From Pseudomonas sp. (GTDB lineage Bacteria; Pseudomonadota; Gammaproteobacteria; Pseudomonadales; Pseudomonadaceae): 5,052 nt of DNA. The position numbers were made by a program, and so were the translations under genes. Shown here piece after piece: positions 1-5,052 of this stretch (positions within the stretch are counted from its first letter, which is position 1; the number at the start of each line of letters is the position of its first letter). The DNA is taken from assembly GCA_003488145.1 (NCBI GenBank), contig DNMQ01000191.1, forward strand, positions 6,558-11,609. The letters run 5' to 3'. The notes under the pieces were generated by a model. That model saw nothing but the letters and a program-made list of their open reading frames with translations, was not told the DNA's origin and searched no databases.

Positions 1-452
1 CTGCGCACCAGCAGCCAGTTGGCGACCTGGCCGATGTAGGGCCGAATGCTGGCGATCAGCGCCGTGCCCTGCTCGTCCACGGTGCTCCAGAAATTCAGCA
101 GTGCATCGCCTATCAGCGGCACCTCACCCAGCCAGGCCGGCGCCGGCGGTAGTCCCTCAACCTGCAGATCGTGCAGCAATGCATTGGCATCGCGTATCTG
201 GTCGGCGATGTTGAAGCCCAGCCAAACCAGCGGCACCGCCACCAGAACCATCCAGCTGAACGTGAGCAGACCGGCGGCGAGCGTGGCATTGCCATTCAGC
301 CAACGGGTCAGCACGCGCATGACCGGCCAGCTGGCGAATGCCAGAACGGCAGCCCAGAACAACGCGGAAGCAAAGGGCGCCAGTACCCAGAGACAGGCGG
401 CCAGCAGCCCGAGGAGCAGAATCTGCACCAGCAGGCGATCATTGTTGAGCAT
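1..452 (-). CDS. AI-2E family transporter, YdiK-like (5' part, runs off left edge)
   Basis: The first 150 codons of an integral inner-membrane protein, cut by the window edge; the family is usually about 350 residues. Visible parts: a hydrophobic hairpin at residues 9-43 with a Trp-Pro (SWPV) at its end, a third membrane segment at about 57-80, then a soluble stretch at 81-135 that includes WLGEVPLIG, and RPYIG at 137-141. This layout, with the WP after helix 2 and the xRPYIG segment before the next helix, matches my memory of E. coli YdiK closely. The AI-2E exporter superfamily is named after TqsA, but members also include Na+/H+ antiporters and permeases of unknown substrate, so autoinducer transport should not be assumed. 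The start is the ATG at 452-450; a modest purine-rich GTAGAG lies about 9-14 nt upstream, directly after the terminator T-run. No stop is seen because the gene continues outside the window. Confidence 0.9.
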   Translation of the reverse strand, partial: MLNNDRLLVQILLLGLLAACLWVLAPFASALFWAAVLAFASWPVMRVLTRWLNGNATLAAGLLTFSWMVLVAVPLVWLGFNIADQIRDANALLHDLQVEGLPPAPAWLGEVPLIGDALLNFWSTVDEQGTALIASIRPYIGQVANWLLVR

Positions 453-469
453 GCGAAGTTACTCTACTG

Positions 470-506
470 AAAAAGAGCCGGCGCGTTCTGTCAGCAACGC
501 GCCAGC
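470..506 (-). terminator. Intrinsic terminator after the DUF4892 gene
   Basis: An 8-bp perfect GC-rich stem, GGCGCGTT at 503-496 pairing with AACGCGCC at 487-480 on the minus strand, closes an 8-nt loop. Past one mismatch, two more G-C pairs extend it to 506 and 477. It is followed by TCTTTTT, with five T at 474-470. It lies 31 nt beyond the DUF4892 stop codon. This is the classic Rho-independent layout in the direction of transcription. It ends only 17 nt before the start codon of the next gene, so it may also act in that gene's leader. Confidence 0.75.
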
Positions 507-510
507 GAAG

Positions 511-527
511 ACGGCTATTGCAGCCGT
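511..527 (-). other. Small stem-loop upstream of the terminator
   Basis: A perfect 6-bp inverted repeat, ACGGCT and AGCCGT, with a 5-nt loop. It begins 9 nt after the DUF4892 stop codon and is followed directly by the terminator hairpin, so two stem-loops fill most of the 84-bp spacer. It has no T-run of its own. It could be a 3'-end stabiliser or part of a leader structure; no family is recognised. Confidence 0.45.
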
Positions 528-536
528 TACGCAGGA

Positions 537-1340
537 TCAGCGCAATAGTCTGATGAGCAAACCGGGTTGCTCCGACTCATCCACTTCCAGGCGGCCGCCA
601 CGAATGCGTTCGGCGACCAGCGCCTCCCGCCAGGCCGCTGCGCTGCGGCCGGCCAGGCTCACCCGCGTTGTGCTGTCCAGGCGCATGACGCTGGCCAGCA
701 GCGCACCCCACTCGGCTGTCGGCTCATCGGCCAGATCCGGTAGACGCAGTTCGCCGGTGCTGCGCAGCTGTCGTTGTAATGTCGCCGCAGTCGGCAGTAC
801 ACCCGTCAAAGGCCGGTCGGAGAGAAGTTGTTCGACATGCAGATAAGGCCTACCGTTGCCACGGGTAATCCCGTACAGCGCGATCAGTTCGCCCTCACCG
901 CCGGGCATGCGCGCCAATAGATAGGCCTGCTGCGCCTCGGGACCGTAGAGCATCGACTTGTCGAAGATTGCGTTGGCCCACAGGCTGCTGGAACCACACT
1001 CACGCCCTTCGCACCAAAAGAGCAACTCGGCGCCCCGTTGCAACAGCGTGCCGCGAGCCTCGGTAAAGGCTTCAATACCCGTGTGCGTGGCGGGCAATTG
1101 ATAGGTGATCGCGGTTAGCTCGCCAGAGACGACCACCTGGGAGGCCATCCGCAGGTTGCCACTGATGCGACGTATCGAGTCCTGCGGATACACCCGCTCC
1201 TGAACCTGGGTTTGCCGGTAATCGACGATCTGCGCCTGGGCAAAACGAGGCAGGCGCTCCAGATCGGCGCTCCCGGTAACGTCAGCCGCCAGCACAGCGG
1301 CGGAGAAAAACGCCGCCGCTGCTATCCATGCACTTCGCAT
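537..1340 (-). CDS. DUF4892 domain-containing secreted protein
   Basis: A 267-residue protein of unknown function, likely periplasmic or envelope-associated. Residues 1-18/19 are a signal peptide: MRS, a hydrophobic Ala-rich core, then VLA-AD, which suits signal peptidase I. There is no lipobox Cys. The mature part opens with the DUF4892 signature region (DLERLPRFAQAQIVDYRQ, 26-43). It then has FWCEGRECGSSSLWAN (108-123), with a Cys pair at 110 and 115 that could form a disulfide in the periplasm, and LYGPEAQQAYL (131-141). The C-terminal 60 residues, with a beta-alpha-beta feel, are less recognisable. A frame-open ATG exists 63 bp upstream, but GAGGAG lies 4 nt before the ATG at 1340 and the signal peptide begins there, so the shorter start is chosen. 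The gene stands alone between a 234-bp gap and a terminator. The family has been seen mainly in Pseudomonas relatives; its role is unknown to me. Confidence 0.88.
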   Translation of the reverse strand: MRSAWIAAAAFFSAAVLAADVTGSADLERLPRFAQAQIVDYRQTQVQERVYPQDSIRRISGNLRMASQVVVSGELTAITYQLPATHTGIEAFTEARGTLLQRGAELLFWCEGRECGSSSLWANAIFDKSMLYGPEAQQAYLLARMPGGEGELIALYGITRGNGRPYLHVEQLLSDRPLTGVLPTAATLQRQLRSTGELRLPDLADEPTAEWGALLASVMRLDSTTRVSLAGRSAAAWREALVAERIRGGRLEVDESEQPGLLIRLLR

Positions 1341-1574
1341 AACTCTCCTCAACGGGACACCTTCGACTGCTTGCCGAAGCTCAACCGGCGTATCGCGTCG
1401 CATGGACCCGATAGGCTCAGAACGTCAGCAGGCCGGTGCTCGCAGGGAAACGTGGCACTGTAGCGATCGATCATTGCGCTGGCTCTGCTGGAACATTGCT
1501 TCCCAGCCTCGCCAGTTGGCAAAAGCAAGTCAAGCAAGGGTTTGCGAGAGAGTATTGCGAGCCCGCCGGATACG
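1341..1574. other. Intergenic gap before the DUF4892 gene
   Basis: This 234-bp stretch has no credible gene; the frames open across it are continuations or shadows of flanking genes. It must hold the promoter for the DUF4892 gene if that gene is transcribed separately, but I see no -35/-10 pair that I would defend. A 5-bp hairpin (CTTCG at 1361-1365 with CGAAG at 1375-1379) lies just upstream of the ribosome binding site. I see no T-rich terminator after the preceding hydrolase gene, so readthrough is possible. Confidence 0.5.
1345..1350 (-). promoter_or_regulatory. Strong ribosome binding site for the DUF4892 gene
   Basis: GAGGAG lies 4 nt upstream of the ATG at 1340 (GAGGAGAGTTATG). It decides the start in favour of the codon that opens the signal peptide, over the in-frame ATG at 1403. 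Confidence 0.8.
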
Positions 1575-2432
1575 TCAGTCGTGCAAGAAGCTGTTGAATA
1601 CCCTGGCGACCGCCTCAGCGCCAATGTCATCGTCCAGATGCAAATGATGCCCACCCACCAGGCGGCGGATATCGAACGGGAAGCTTTCGACAAGCTCAAG
1701 CAGCTCAGGCTGCATCATCAACCCCTGCTCGGCCAGCACCAGGCTGGTCGGGCAAGCGACCCGACTGACGAAGGCCAACGCATGGGCGCGGGTCAGCCGC
1801 ATTGCCGAGGGAAGCATCAGGCGTGGATCTGTGCGCCAGGTGTAGCCGCCGGGCACAGGCATCAACCCGCGCAGTGCGAGCATCTCGGCCGCCTCGCGAC
1901 TGACCGCGCCGACACCTTTCATCCGCGCTTCCACAGCTTGGTCGAAACTCGCGTAGACCGGCTTGCGCTTGTCGTTCAGCGCGAGCAGCGCCTCGAGGGC
2001 GGAACCAAGCTTCTGCGGCGCGCTATCAGCCTCGCCGGTGTAGGGAATCACGCCGTCGATCAATGCGAGCCGCTCGACGCGCTCGGGTAGCGCACCGGCG
2101 AGCAGCACGGAAACGATCGCGCCCATGGAGTGCCCGAGCAATGAAAAGCGCTGCCAGCCAAACTGCTCGGCGACCTGCAGCACGTCATGGGCGTAGTCCC
2201 AGATGTTGTATCCGGCCCCGATCGGACGATGATCGGAATGGCCATGACCAGGCAGATCCAGCGCCACGATGCGCAGCCCTTTCAGCCTGGGCGCCAGCCG
2301 GCTGAAGGTCGCCGCGTTATCCAGCCAGCCATGCAACGCAATCACCGGCTTACCATCGTCGGGCCCGTAAAGATGCACCGCCACCTCGAGATGCGGCAGG
2401 CTCATCCGGACTTCTTCGAACAGCACGCTCAT
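1575..2432 (-). CDS. Alpha/beta-hydrolase, SERHL/MEST-like
   Basis: A 285-residue cytoplasmic serine hydrolase of unknown substrate; an ester or related acyl bond is likely for the family. Visible landmarks: the oxyanion segment LHGWLDNAATF (33-43), DLPGHGHSD (59-67), the nucleophile elbow GHSMG with Ser102, a helical cap at about 130-215 and the His region GGHHLHLDDD (260-269), with His262 or His263 catalytic. After strand beta7, where many relatives have Asp, the sequence reads LVLAEQG (231-237) without one; Asp126 in ALIDG after beta6 is the better candidate acid. HGWLDN is the mark of the SERHL-like group. The ATG overlaps the upstream hydrolase stop in an ATGA junction, with AAGGGGG about 5 nt before it, implying translational coupling. 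A downstream in-frame Met10 is a possible but less supported start. In P. aeruginosa I recall the matching pair as adjacent genes of unknown function. Confidence 0.92.
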   Translation of the reverse strand: MSVLFEEVRMSLPHLEVAVHLYGPDDGKPVIALHGWLDNAATFSRLAPRLKGLRIVALDLPGHGHSDHRPIGAGYNIWDYAHDVLQVAEQFGWQRFSLLGHSMGAIVSVLLAGALPERVERLALIDGVIPYTGEADSAPQKLGSALEALLALNDKRKPVYASFDQAVEARMKGVGAVSREAAEMLALRGLMPVPGGYTWRTDPRLMLPSAMRLTRAHALAFVSRVACPTSLVLAEQGLMMQPELLELVESFPFDIRRLVGGHHLHLDDDIGAEAVARVFNSFLHD

Positions 2433-3241
2433 GCAGCCCCCTTGGAAAGCTCGGTATAGCTGCCCCAGCGGCCAAGCAGTTCACGCAGCTTTTCGGCAGT
2501 CTGCTGCGGCTGTTCGAACGGAAACATGTGGCCTCCTGGCAAGGTGTGCGCTTCGCCACGCGACATCAGCCGCAGCAGATAACCATGATGCGGCAGCACG
2601 ACACGACTATCGCGCCCGCGAATCATCGCCAGCGGAATCTTCAAGGCCGGCGGCCAACCGGGAGTGAGATGAGGCACGCTGCGATAGATGCTGATTTCGG
2701 TCCGCGGATCGAAACGCAGGCGCACCCCCTGCCCCACAGGCTCCAGACCATGCTCGAGATAGGCTTCGAGGCATTCCGGATCAAAGCTGCTGAACAGGGC
2801 TTTGCCGGCGAAATAGGCGCGTGCCTCTTCGACACTGGCGAACTGTTCGCGCCGTCCCAGCGTACGGCCAGCCGGCGTCAGCCGGTCGATGAAACCGAGG
2901 CGCTTGGCCGCCCAGATCACCGTCTGGTCGAACCAGGTCGGTATCGGCGAATCCAGCATGACGACCCCGTGGTACAGGTCCGGGCGCAGCAGCGCGGCGC
3001 GGTAATGCAGCATGCCACCGAACGAATGCCCTACCCCCCACACCGGCTCGTGCAATCGATCGAGCTGCTCGAACAACTCGTCGAGCAGGTTGTTCCAGTT
3101 ATCGTCGACCGGAAAGCGCGGGTCGTGCCCATGGCGGTCCATGTGCGTGACCCGGTATTCCGGCGCCAGGGCGTCGAACAGCTTGCGATAGGTGGCCGAG
3201 GGAAAGCCATTGGCGTGGGCGAAGAAGATGCGTTGCGACAT
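2429..3241 (-). CDS. Alpha/beta-hydrolase with HANG oxyanion motif
   Basis: A 270-residue alpha/beta-hydrolase with all triad candidates visible: nucleophile Ser73 in GHSFG (71-75), Asp211 in IRGRDS (207-212) after strand beta7, and His238 in GGHMFPFEQP (236-245). The N-terminus is distinctive: SQRIFFAHANGFPSATY, where HANG replaces the more usual HGxx oxyanion loop. A helical cap fills about 100-190. Substrate unknown. The MSQR start at 3241 is chosen because the core fold begins at once and close relatives that I recall start there. It has no clear Shine-Dalgarno sequence (CTTCC precedes the ATG). The frame stays open upstream with ATG at 3307 (GCAGGG before it) and 3352, so a longer form cannot be excluded. 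It is the first gene of an overlapping pair with the next hydrolase. The two proteins share the fold but little else in their motifs, so a recent tandem duplication is unlikely. Confidence 0.9.
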   Translation of the reverse strand: MSQRIFFAHANGFPSATYRKLFDALAPEYRVTHMDRHGHDPRFPVDDNWNNLLDELFEQLDRLHEPVWGVGHSFGGMLHYRAALLRPDLYHGVVMLDSPIPTWFDQTVIWAAKRLGFIDRLTPAGRTLGRREQFASVEEARAYFAGKALFSSFDPECLEAYLEHGLEPVGQGVRLRFDPRTEISIYRSVPHLTPGWPPALKIPLAMIRGRDSRVVLPHHGYLLRLMSRGEAHTLPGGHMFPFEQPQQTAEKLRELLGRWGSYTELSKGAA

Positions 3242-3368
3242 GGAAGGCGTTGCCGGACAGACTGAAGCCTCATTGTCTGGCAGGCCTCGGCAGGCAGCAA
3301 TCGCCATAGCCCTGCCGAATGAAGGGCATTCAGGCCAATCAGCAGGCCGCAATGCTCCAGGTTTGCTG
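3242..3368. other. Spacer between thioesterase and hydrolase genes
   Basis: A 127-bp spacer without a gene of its own. It contains an imperfect inverted repeat (3253-3262 with 3275-3284, 8 of 10 pairs) and a GGCAGGC direct repeat (3279-3285 and 3289-3295), close upstream of the hydrolase start, which lacks a good ribosome binding site. No T-run follows, so this is not an intrinsic terminator. No promoter is called. Confidence 0.4.
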
Positions 3369-3812
3369 TCAGCCCGCGGGAGCGCCTTTTTCCAGGGGCA
3401 CGATCGCGACGGTCAAACGTGAAATGCAGCTTGGCTTGCCGTCCTCGCCGCTGAGACGAATATCCCAGACATGGGTCGAGCGTCCCAGGTGCACCGGCCG
3501 GCATACGCCGGTCACGCGCCCGCTGCGCAAACCGCGCAGATGGTTGGCGTTCACTTCGAGGCCAACGCAATAGAACTTGCTGCTGTCGATGCAGTGATAG
3601 CTGGCCATCGAACCGAGGGTTTCAGCCAGCACTACAGAGGCACCGCCATGTAGCAGGCCGTAAGGCTGGTGGGTGCGTGCATCGACCGGCATGCTGGCGG
3701 TGATGGACGAGTCATCGAAGGTCTCGAAGCGGATGTCCAGCAATTCGGTGATGGTGTTCTTGCGGGTACTGTGAAGCTCTTCCAGGTTGGGCTGACGGTG
3801 CCAGATACTCAA
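3369..3812 (-). CDS. Hotdog-fold acyl-CoA thioesterase, YdiI/PaaI type
   Basis: A 147-residue single-hotdog thioesterase predicted to hydrolyse acyl-CoA or aryl-CoA esters in the cytoplasm, normally as a tetramer of this fold. The sequence follows E. coli YdiI (MenI) along its length: LLDIRFE (24-30), MPVDARTHQPYGLLHGGASVV (41-61, with His55-Gly-Gly), the expected catalytic Glu64 in LAETLGSMA, VGLEVNANH (83-91), and GVCRPVHLGRSTHVWDI (102-118). It is about 10 residues longer than YdiI at the C-terminus. The start is TTG at 3812: no ATG or GTG lies in frame before the upstream stop, an AGGAG sits 8 nt upstream, and the YdiI N-terminus aligns there. I recall the P. aeruginosa homologue as PA1618, with a solved structure. 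YdiI in E. coli serves menaquinone synthesis; no menaquinone gene is in view here, so the physiological substrate is open and menI is not assigned. Confidence 0.93.
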   Translation of the reverse strand: MSIWHRQPNLEELHSTRKNTITELLDIRFETFDDSSITASMPVDARTHQPYGLLHGGASVVLAETLGSMASYHCIDSSKFYCVGLEVNANHLRGLRSGRVTGVCRPVHLGRSTHVWDIRLSGEDGKPSCISRLTVAIVPLEKGAPAG

Positions 3813-3820
3813 GGCGCATA

Positions 3821-3825
3821 CTCCT
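3821..3825 (-). promoter_or_regulatory. Ribosome binding site that fixes the TTG start of the thioesterase
   Basis: AGGAG lies 8 nt upstream of the TTG at 3812-3810. An out-of-frame ATG sits in the spacer (3818-3816), nearer to the AGGAG, but its frame gives no recognisable protein. An AT-rich stretch upstream (about 3826-3852) is the likeliest place for a promoter, though I see no convincing -35/-10 pair. Confidence 0.75.
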
Positions 3826-3892
3826 GACGTCTATTGTTGTTCTTTGATTGATGTGCCGCCGTGAGCAAAACAGCCTGGCGGACCGGTCAACC

Positions 3893-4351
3893 CTAACTAA
3901 CGTGACGCAAGGACACCAGCCGCATCAGCCCTCCGGCTATTGCCTCACCCTCCAGCTCCGCCAGGGACGCGGTCGCCATCGGCACAGGCTCCGCATAGTT
4001 GCCGTTCATCAGCCAGCCGGCAAGATTGCCGACGAAGGGCTGGTGGGTGACCAGTAGCAGATCGCTTTCGCCGCGCAGATCGAGCTGGCGCAATGCTTCG
4101 CCAAGATCCGCCTCCGGCGTCAGCCAGTCCACGGTTTCACATTGACCGCCGAAGCTCAGCGCCTTGCGCACCTCGTCCGCAGTCTGCTGGGCACGATGAA
4201 ACGGACTGACCAGGATCGTTTGCAGCGGCTTGCCGCGAAGAAAAGTGGCGCTGCGCCGCACGTCGCGGCGCCCTCCCTCGGTCAGGTTGCGCTCCGCATC
4301 GGTGCGCGCACGGGGCTCGGCTTCGCCGTGTCGTAGCAGCCACAGCTTCAT
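3893..4351 (-). CDS. sixA: Phosphohistidine phosphatase SixA
   Basis: A 152-residue member of the histidine phosphatase (phosphoglycerate mutase-like) superfamily. The catalytic RHG is at 7-9 in LLRHGEAE, with His8 the expected phospho-acceptor. Arg53 in SPFHRAQQTA (49-58) and His103 in LVTHQP (100-105) complete the phosphate pocket. The length and the lack of a large insert fit the short SixA type (E. coli 161 residues). Known role in E. coli: removal of phosphate from phosphohistidine proteins, first reported for ArcB and later for NPr of the nitrogen PTS; the target in this organism is inferred, not seen. The start overlaps the DUF4389 stop (ATGA), with only a weak AGGG about 10 nt upstream, so translation probably depends on coupling. 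I see no convincing terminator after the TAG; CCGCC/GGCGG at 3856-3881 has a 16-nt loop and no T-run. Confidence 0.88.
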   Translation of the reverse strand: MKLWLLRHGEAEPRARTDAERNLTEGGRRDVRRSATFLRGKPLQTILVSPFHRAQQTADEVRKALSFGGQCETVDWLTPEADLGEALRQLDLRGESDLLLVTHQPFVGNLAGWLMNGNYAEPVPMATASLAELEGEAIAGGLMRLVSLRHVS

Positions 4352-4704
4352 GCCGTCGGACCCTGCTGGGAGTCCTTCGGCTCGTTCGGCGCAACGGGCG
4401 GAGTCGGGGTGGTCAGCTCGACATCCGCCGGACGCGGGGTCGGCCAGTCCGAAAGCGGCCAGGGCTTGCGTTCGGTATTGAAGGTGGCGAAACGGCCAAT
4501 CTGCGCGATGTACTGGCTGAGGCTGTCGCCAAAGCCCTGCAGGCTGGTGTCCGCCCCCCCCTTGACCAGGCGCATTACCAGCTGCAGCACCACGACCACT
4601 AGCAGGGCCAGTTCGGCCAATTGCCAGACGAAGAAGAAGATCAGCATCCAGACGGCTCGCAGGATAAGCGATTCCCGGTCCGTTGCCTGGTTCGATTGAC
4701 TCAT
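4348..4704 (-). CDS. DUF4389 family small membrane protein
   Basis: A 118-residue inner-membrane protein of unknown function. Residues about 14-47 form a long hydrophobic segment, either one long helix or a tight helical pair, flanked by Arg16 and Arg45/Lys48. The conserved DUF4389 part follows: GFGDSLSQYIAQIGRFATFN (57-76), then ERKPWPLSDWP (78-88). The last 30 residues are a Pro/Thr-rich tail that looks poorly conserved. AGGGGA about 7 nt before the ATG is a good ribosome binding site. It sits 21 bp after gpsA and overlaps sixA by four bases, so the three are very likely one transcript. Codons 48-51 hold eight consecutive G, including two GGG glycine codons, which are rare in such genomes; this point is prone to slippage (see findings). 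Confidence 0.9.
   Translation of the reverse strand: MSQSNQATDRESLILRAVWMLIFFFVWQLAELALLVVVVLQLVMRLVKGGADTSLQGFGDSLSQYIAQIGRFATFNTERKPWPLSDWPTPRPADVELTTPTPPVAPNEPKDSQQGPTA
4554..4561 (-). repeat. G8 homopolymer inside the DUF4389 gene
   Basis: Eight consecutive C on the plus strand, read as AAG GGG GGG GCG (Lys48-Gly-Gly-Ala51) in the gene. In the reading frame this contains the heptamer G GGG GGG, on which both tRNAs could re-pair one base back. It is the longest homopolymer that I noticed in the window. Confidence 0.9.
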
Positions 4705-4725
4705 GGAATGTCCCCTACGCTCGGC

Positions 4726-5052
4726 TCAGAAACCGTCGGTTGAAATGAAGTCCACATCGGTCTTGGGCTCGCCACGCATCAGCACACCGATGATCTGATC
4801 GAGCGTACGCCCCTCGAACAGGACGGCATGCAGACCCGCGACCAGTGGCATGTACACCTGCAGCTCCTCGGCCTTGCACTTGAGCACCTTGATAGTATTG
4901 ACGCCTTCCGCGACCTCGCCCAGCCGGGAAACCGCCTCATCAAGGCTGAGGCCTTCACCGAGCGCAAAGCCCACCTGGAAATTGCGGCTTTTCTGCGATG
5001 TACAGGTGACGATCAGGTCGCCGACGCCGGCCAGGCCGAGAAAGGTCATGGG
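4726..5052 (-). CDS. gpsA: Glycerol-3-phosphate dehydrogenase [NAD(P)+], C-terminal part
   Basis: The last 108 codons of GpsA, the cytoplasmic enzyme that reduces dihydroxyacetone phosphate to sn-glycerol 3-phosphate for phospholipid synthesis. The visible part is the helical C-terminal substrate domain: [14 protein letters not shown] with the conserved GDLxxT, SRNFQVG with the conserved active-site Arg, GEVAEGVNT, and the C-terminal region with MPLV and [10 protein letters not shown]. Full-length proteins are about 330-340 residues, so roughly two thirds, including the N-terminal Rossmann domain, lies beyond 5052. The stop is TGA at 4728-4726. It heads the gpsA-DUF4389-sixA group seen here. 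Nothing suggests damage. Confidence 0.97.
   Translation of the reverse strand, partial: PMTFLGLAGVGDLIVTCTSQKSRNFQVGFALGEGLSLDEAVSRLGEVAEGVNTIKVLKCKAEELQVYMPLVAGLHAVLFEGRTLDQIIGVLMRGEPKTDVDFISTDGF

Noticed and set aside
46..846. A 266-codon open frame on the plus strand
   Set aside because: It runs antisense to the ydiK-like gene, the terminator and the DUF4892 gene. The product is rich in Ser, Arg and Ala with no recognisable motif, as expected from the opposite strand of GC-rich genes.
1341..1403. A 21-residue N-terminal extension of the DUF4892 protein
   Set aside because: It would bury the signal peptide internally, and the strong GAGGAG sits directly before the shorter start.
1480..1530. 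A possible sigma-54 or sigma-70 promoter in the 234-bp gap
   Set aside because: The GG/GC spacing is 12 rather than 10 for sigma-54, and TTGACT has no acceptable -10 element at 16-18 bp.
1545..1560. TCGCAA repeated just after the SERHL-like hydrolase stop codon
   Set aside because: It is a two-copy short direct repeat, not inverted and not extended; chance is sufficient.
1542..2090. A 182-codon open frame on the plus strand
   Set aside because: It is a shadow of the SERHL-like hydrolase; its residues mirror the complementary codons and match no family that I know.
2528..3265. A 245-codon open frame on the plus strand
   Set aside because: It lies antisense to the HANG-type hydrolase, which has a full catalytic triad. 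The antisense product is compositionally odd and has no domain signature.
3253..3284. Inverted repeat upstream of the HANG-type hydrolase as a terminator or riboswitch
   Set aside because: It is an imperfect stem (8 of 10 pairs) without a T-run or any conserved riboswitch core; it is noted only as leader structure.
3856..3888. CCGCC/GGCGG stem and the palindrome GACCGGTC after sixA as a terminator
   Set aside because: The stem is 5 bp with a 16-nt loop, and no T-run follows in the direction of transcription.

Overview
The window looks like chromosomal DNA from a member of the Pseudomonadaceae (Pseudomonas or Stutzerimonas). The evidence is a GC-rich sequence with strong third-position GC bias, many stop-poor shadow frames, and gene families that I know as neighbours in Pseudomonas: gpsA, a DUF4389 protein, SixA, a YdiI-type thioesterase, two alpha/beta-hydrolases and a DUF4892 protein. 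All eight genes lie on the minus strand, so transcription runs from high to low coordinates. I see no tRNA, rRNA, CRISPR array, insertion sequence or phage gene.

Right-hand block (5052 to 3893): the 3' part of gpsA (glycerol-3-phosphate dehydrogenase), a small DUF4389 membrane protein 21 bp downstream, and sixA, whose ATG overlaps the DUF4389 stop codon in an ATGA junction. This reads as one operon joining phospholipid-precursor synthesis to a membrane protein of unknown role and a phosphohistidine phosphatase. The DUF4389 gene contains a run of eight G. From that run, the frame shared with sixA stays open all the way to the sixA start codon.

Middle block (3812 to 1575): an 80-bp gap, then a YdiI/PaaI-type hotdog acyl-CoA thioesterase that starts at TTG behind a good ribosome binding site. 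After a 127-bp gap come two different alpha/beta-hydrolases joined by a second ATGA overlap. Thioesterase and esterase-like activities side by side suggest acyl-ester or acyl-CoA housekeeping, but no substrate can be read from the sequence.

Left-hand block (1574 to 1): a 234-bp gap, a secreted DUF4892 protein of unknown function, an 84-bp spacer holding two stem-loops (the second a good intrinsic terminator), and the first 150 codons of a YdiK-type AI-2E family membrane protein that runs off the left edge. The terminator ends only about 17 nt before the ydiK-like start codon.

Overall this is an ordinary core-genome region. The best leads are the poly-G tract with its possible DUF4389-SixA frameshift fusion, and the terminator placed in the leader of the ydiK-like gene. 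I found no convincing new multi-gene system.
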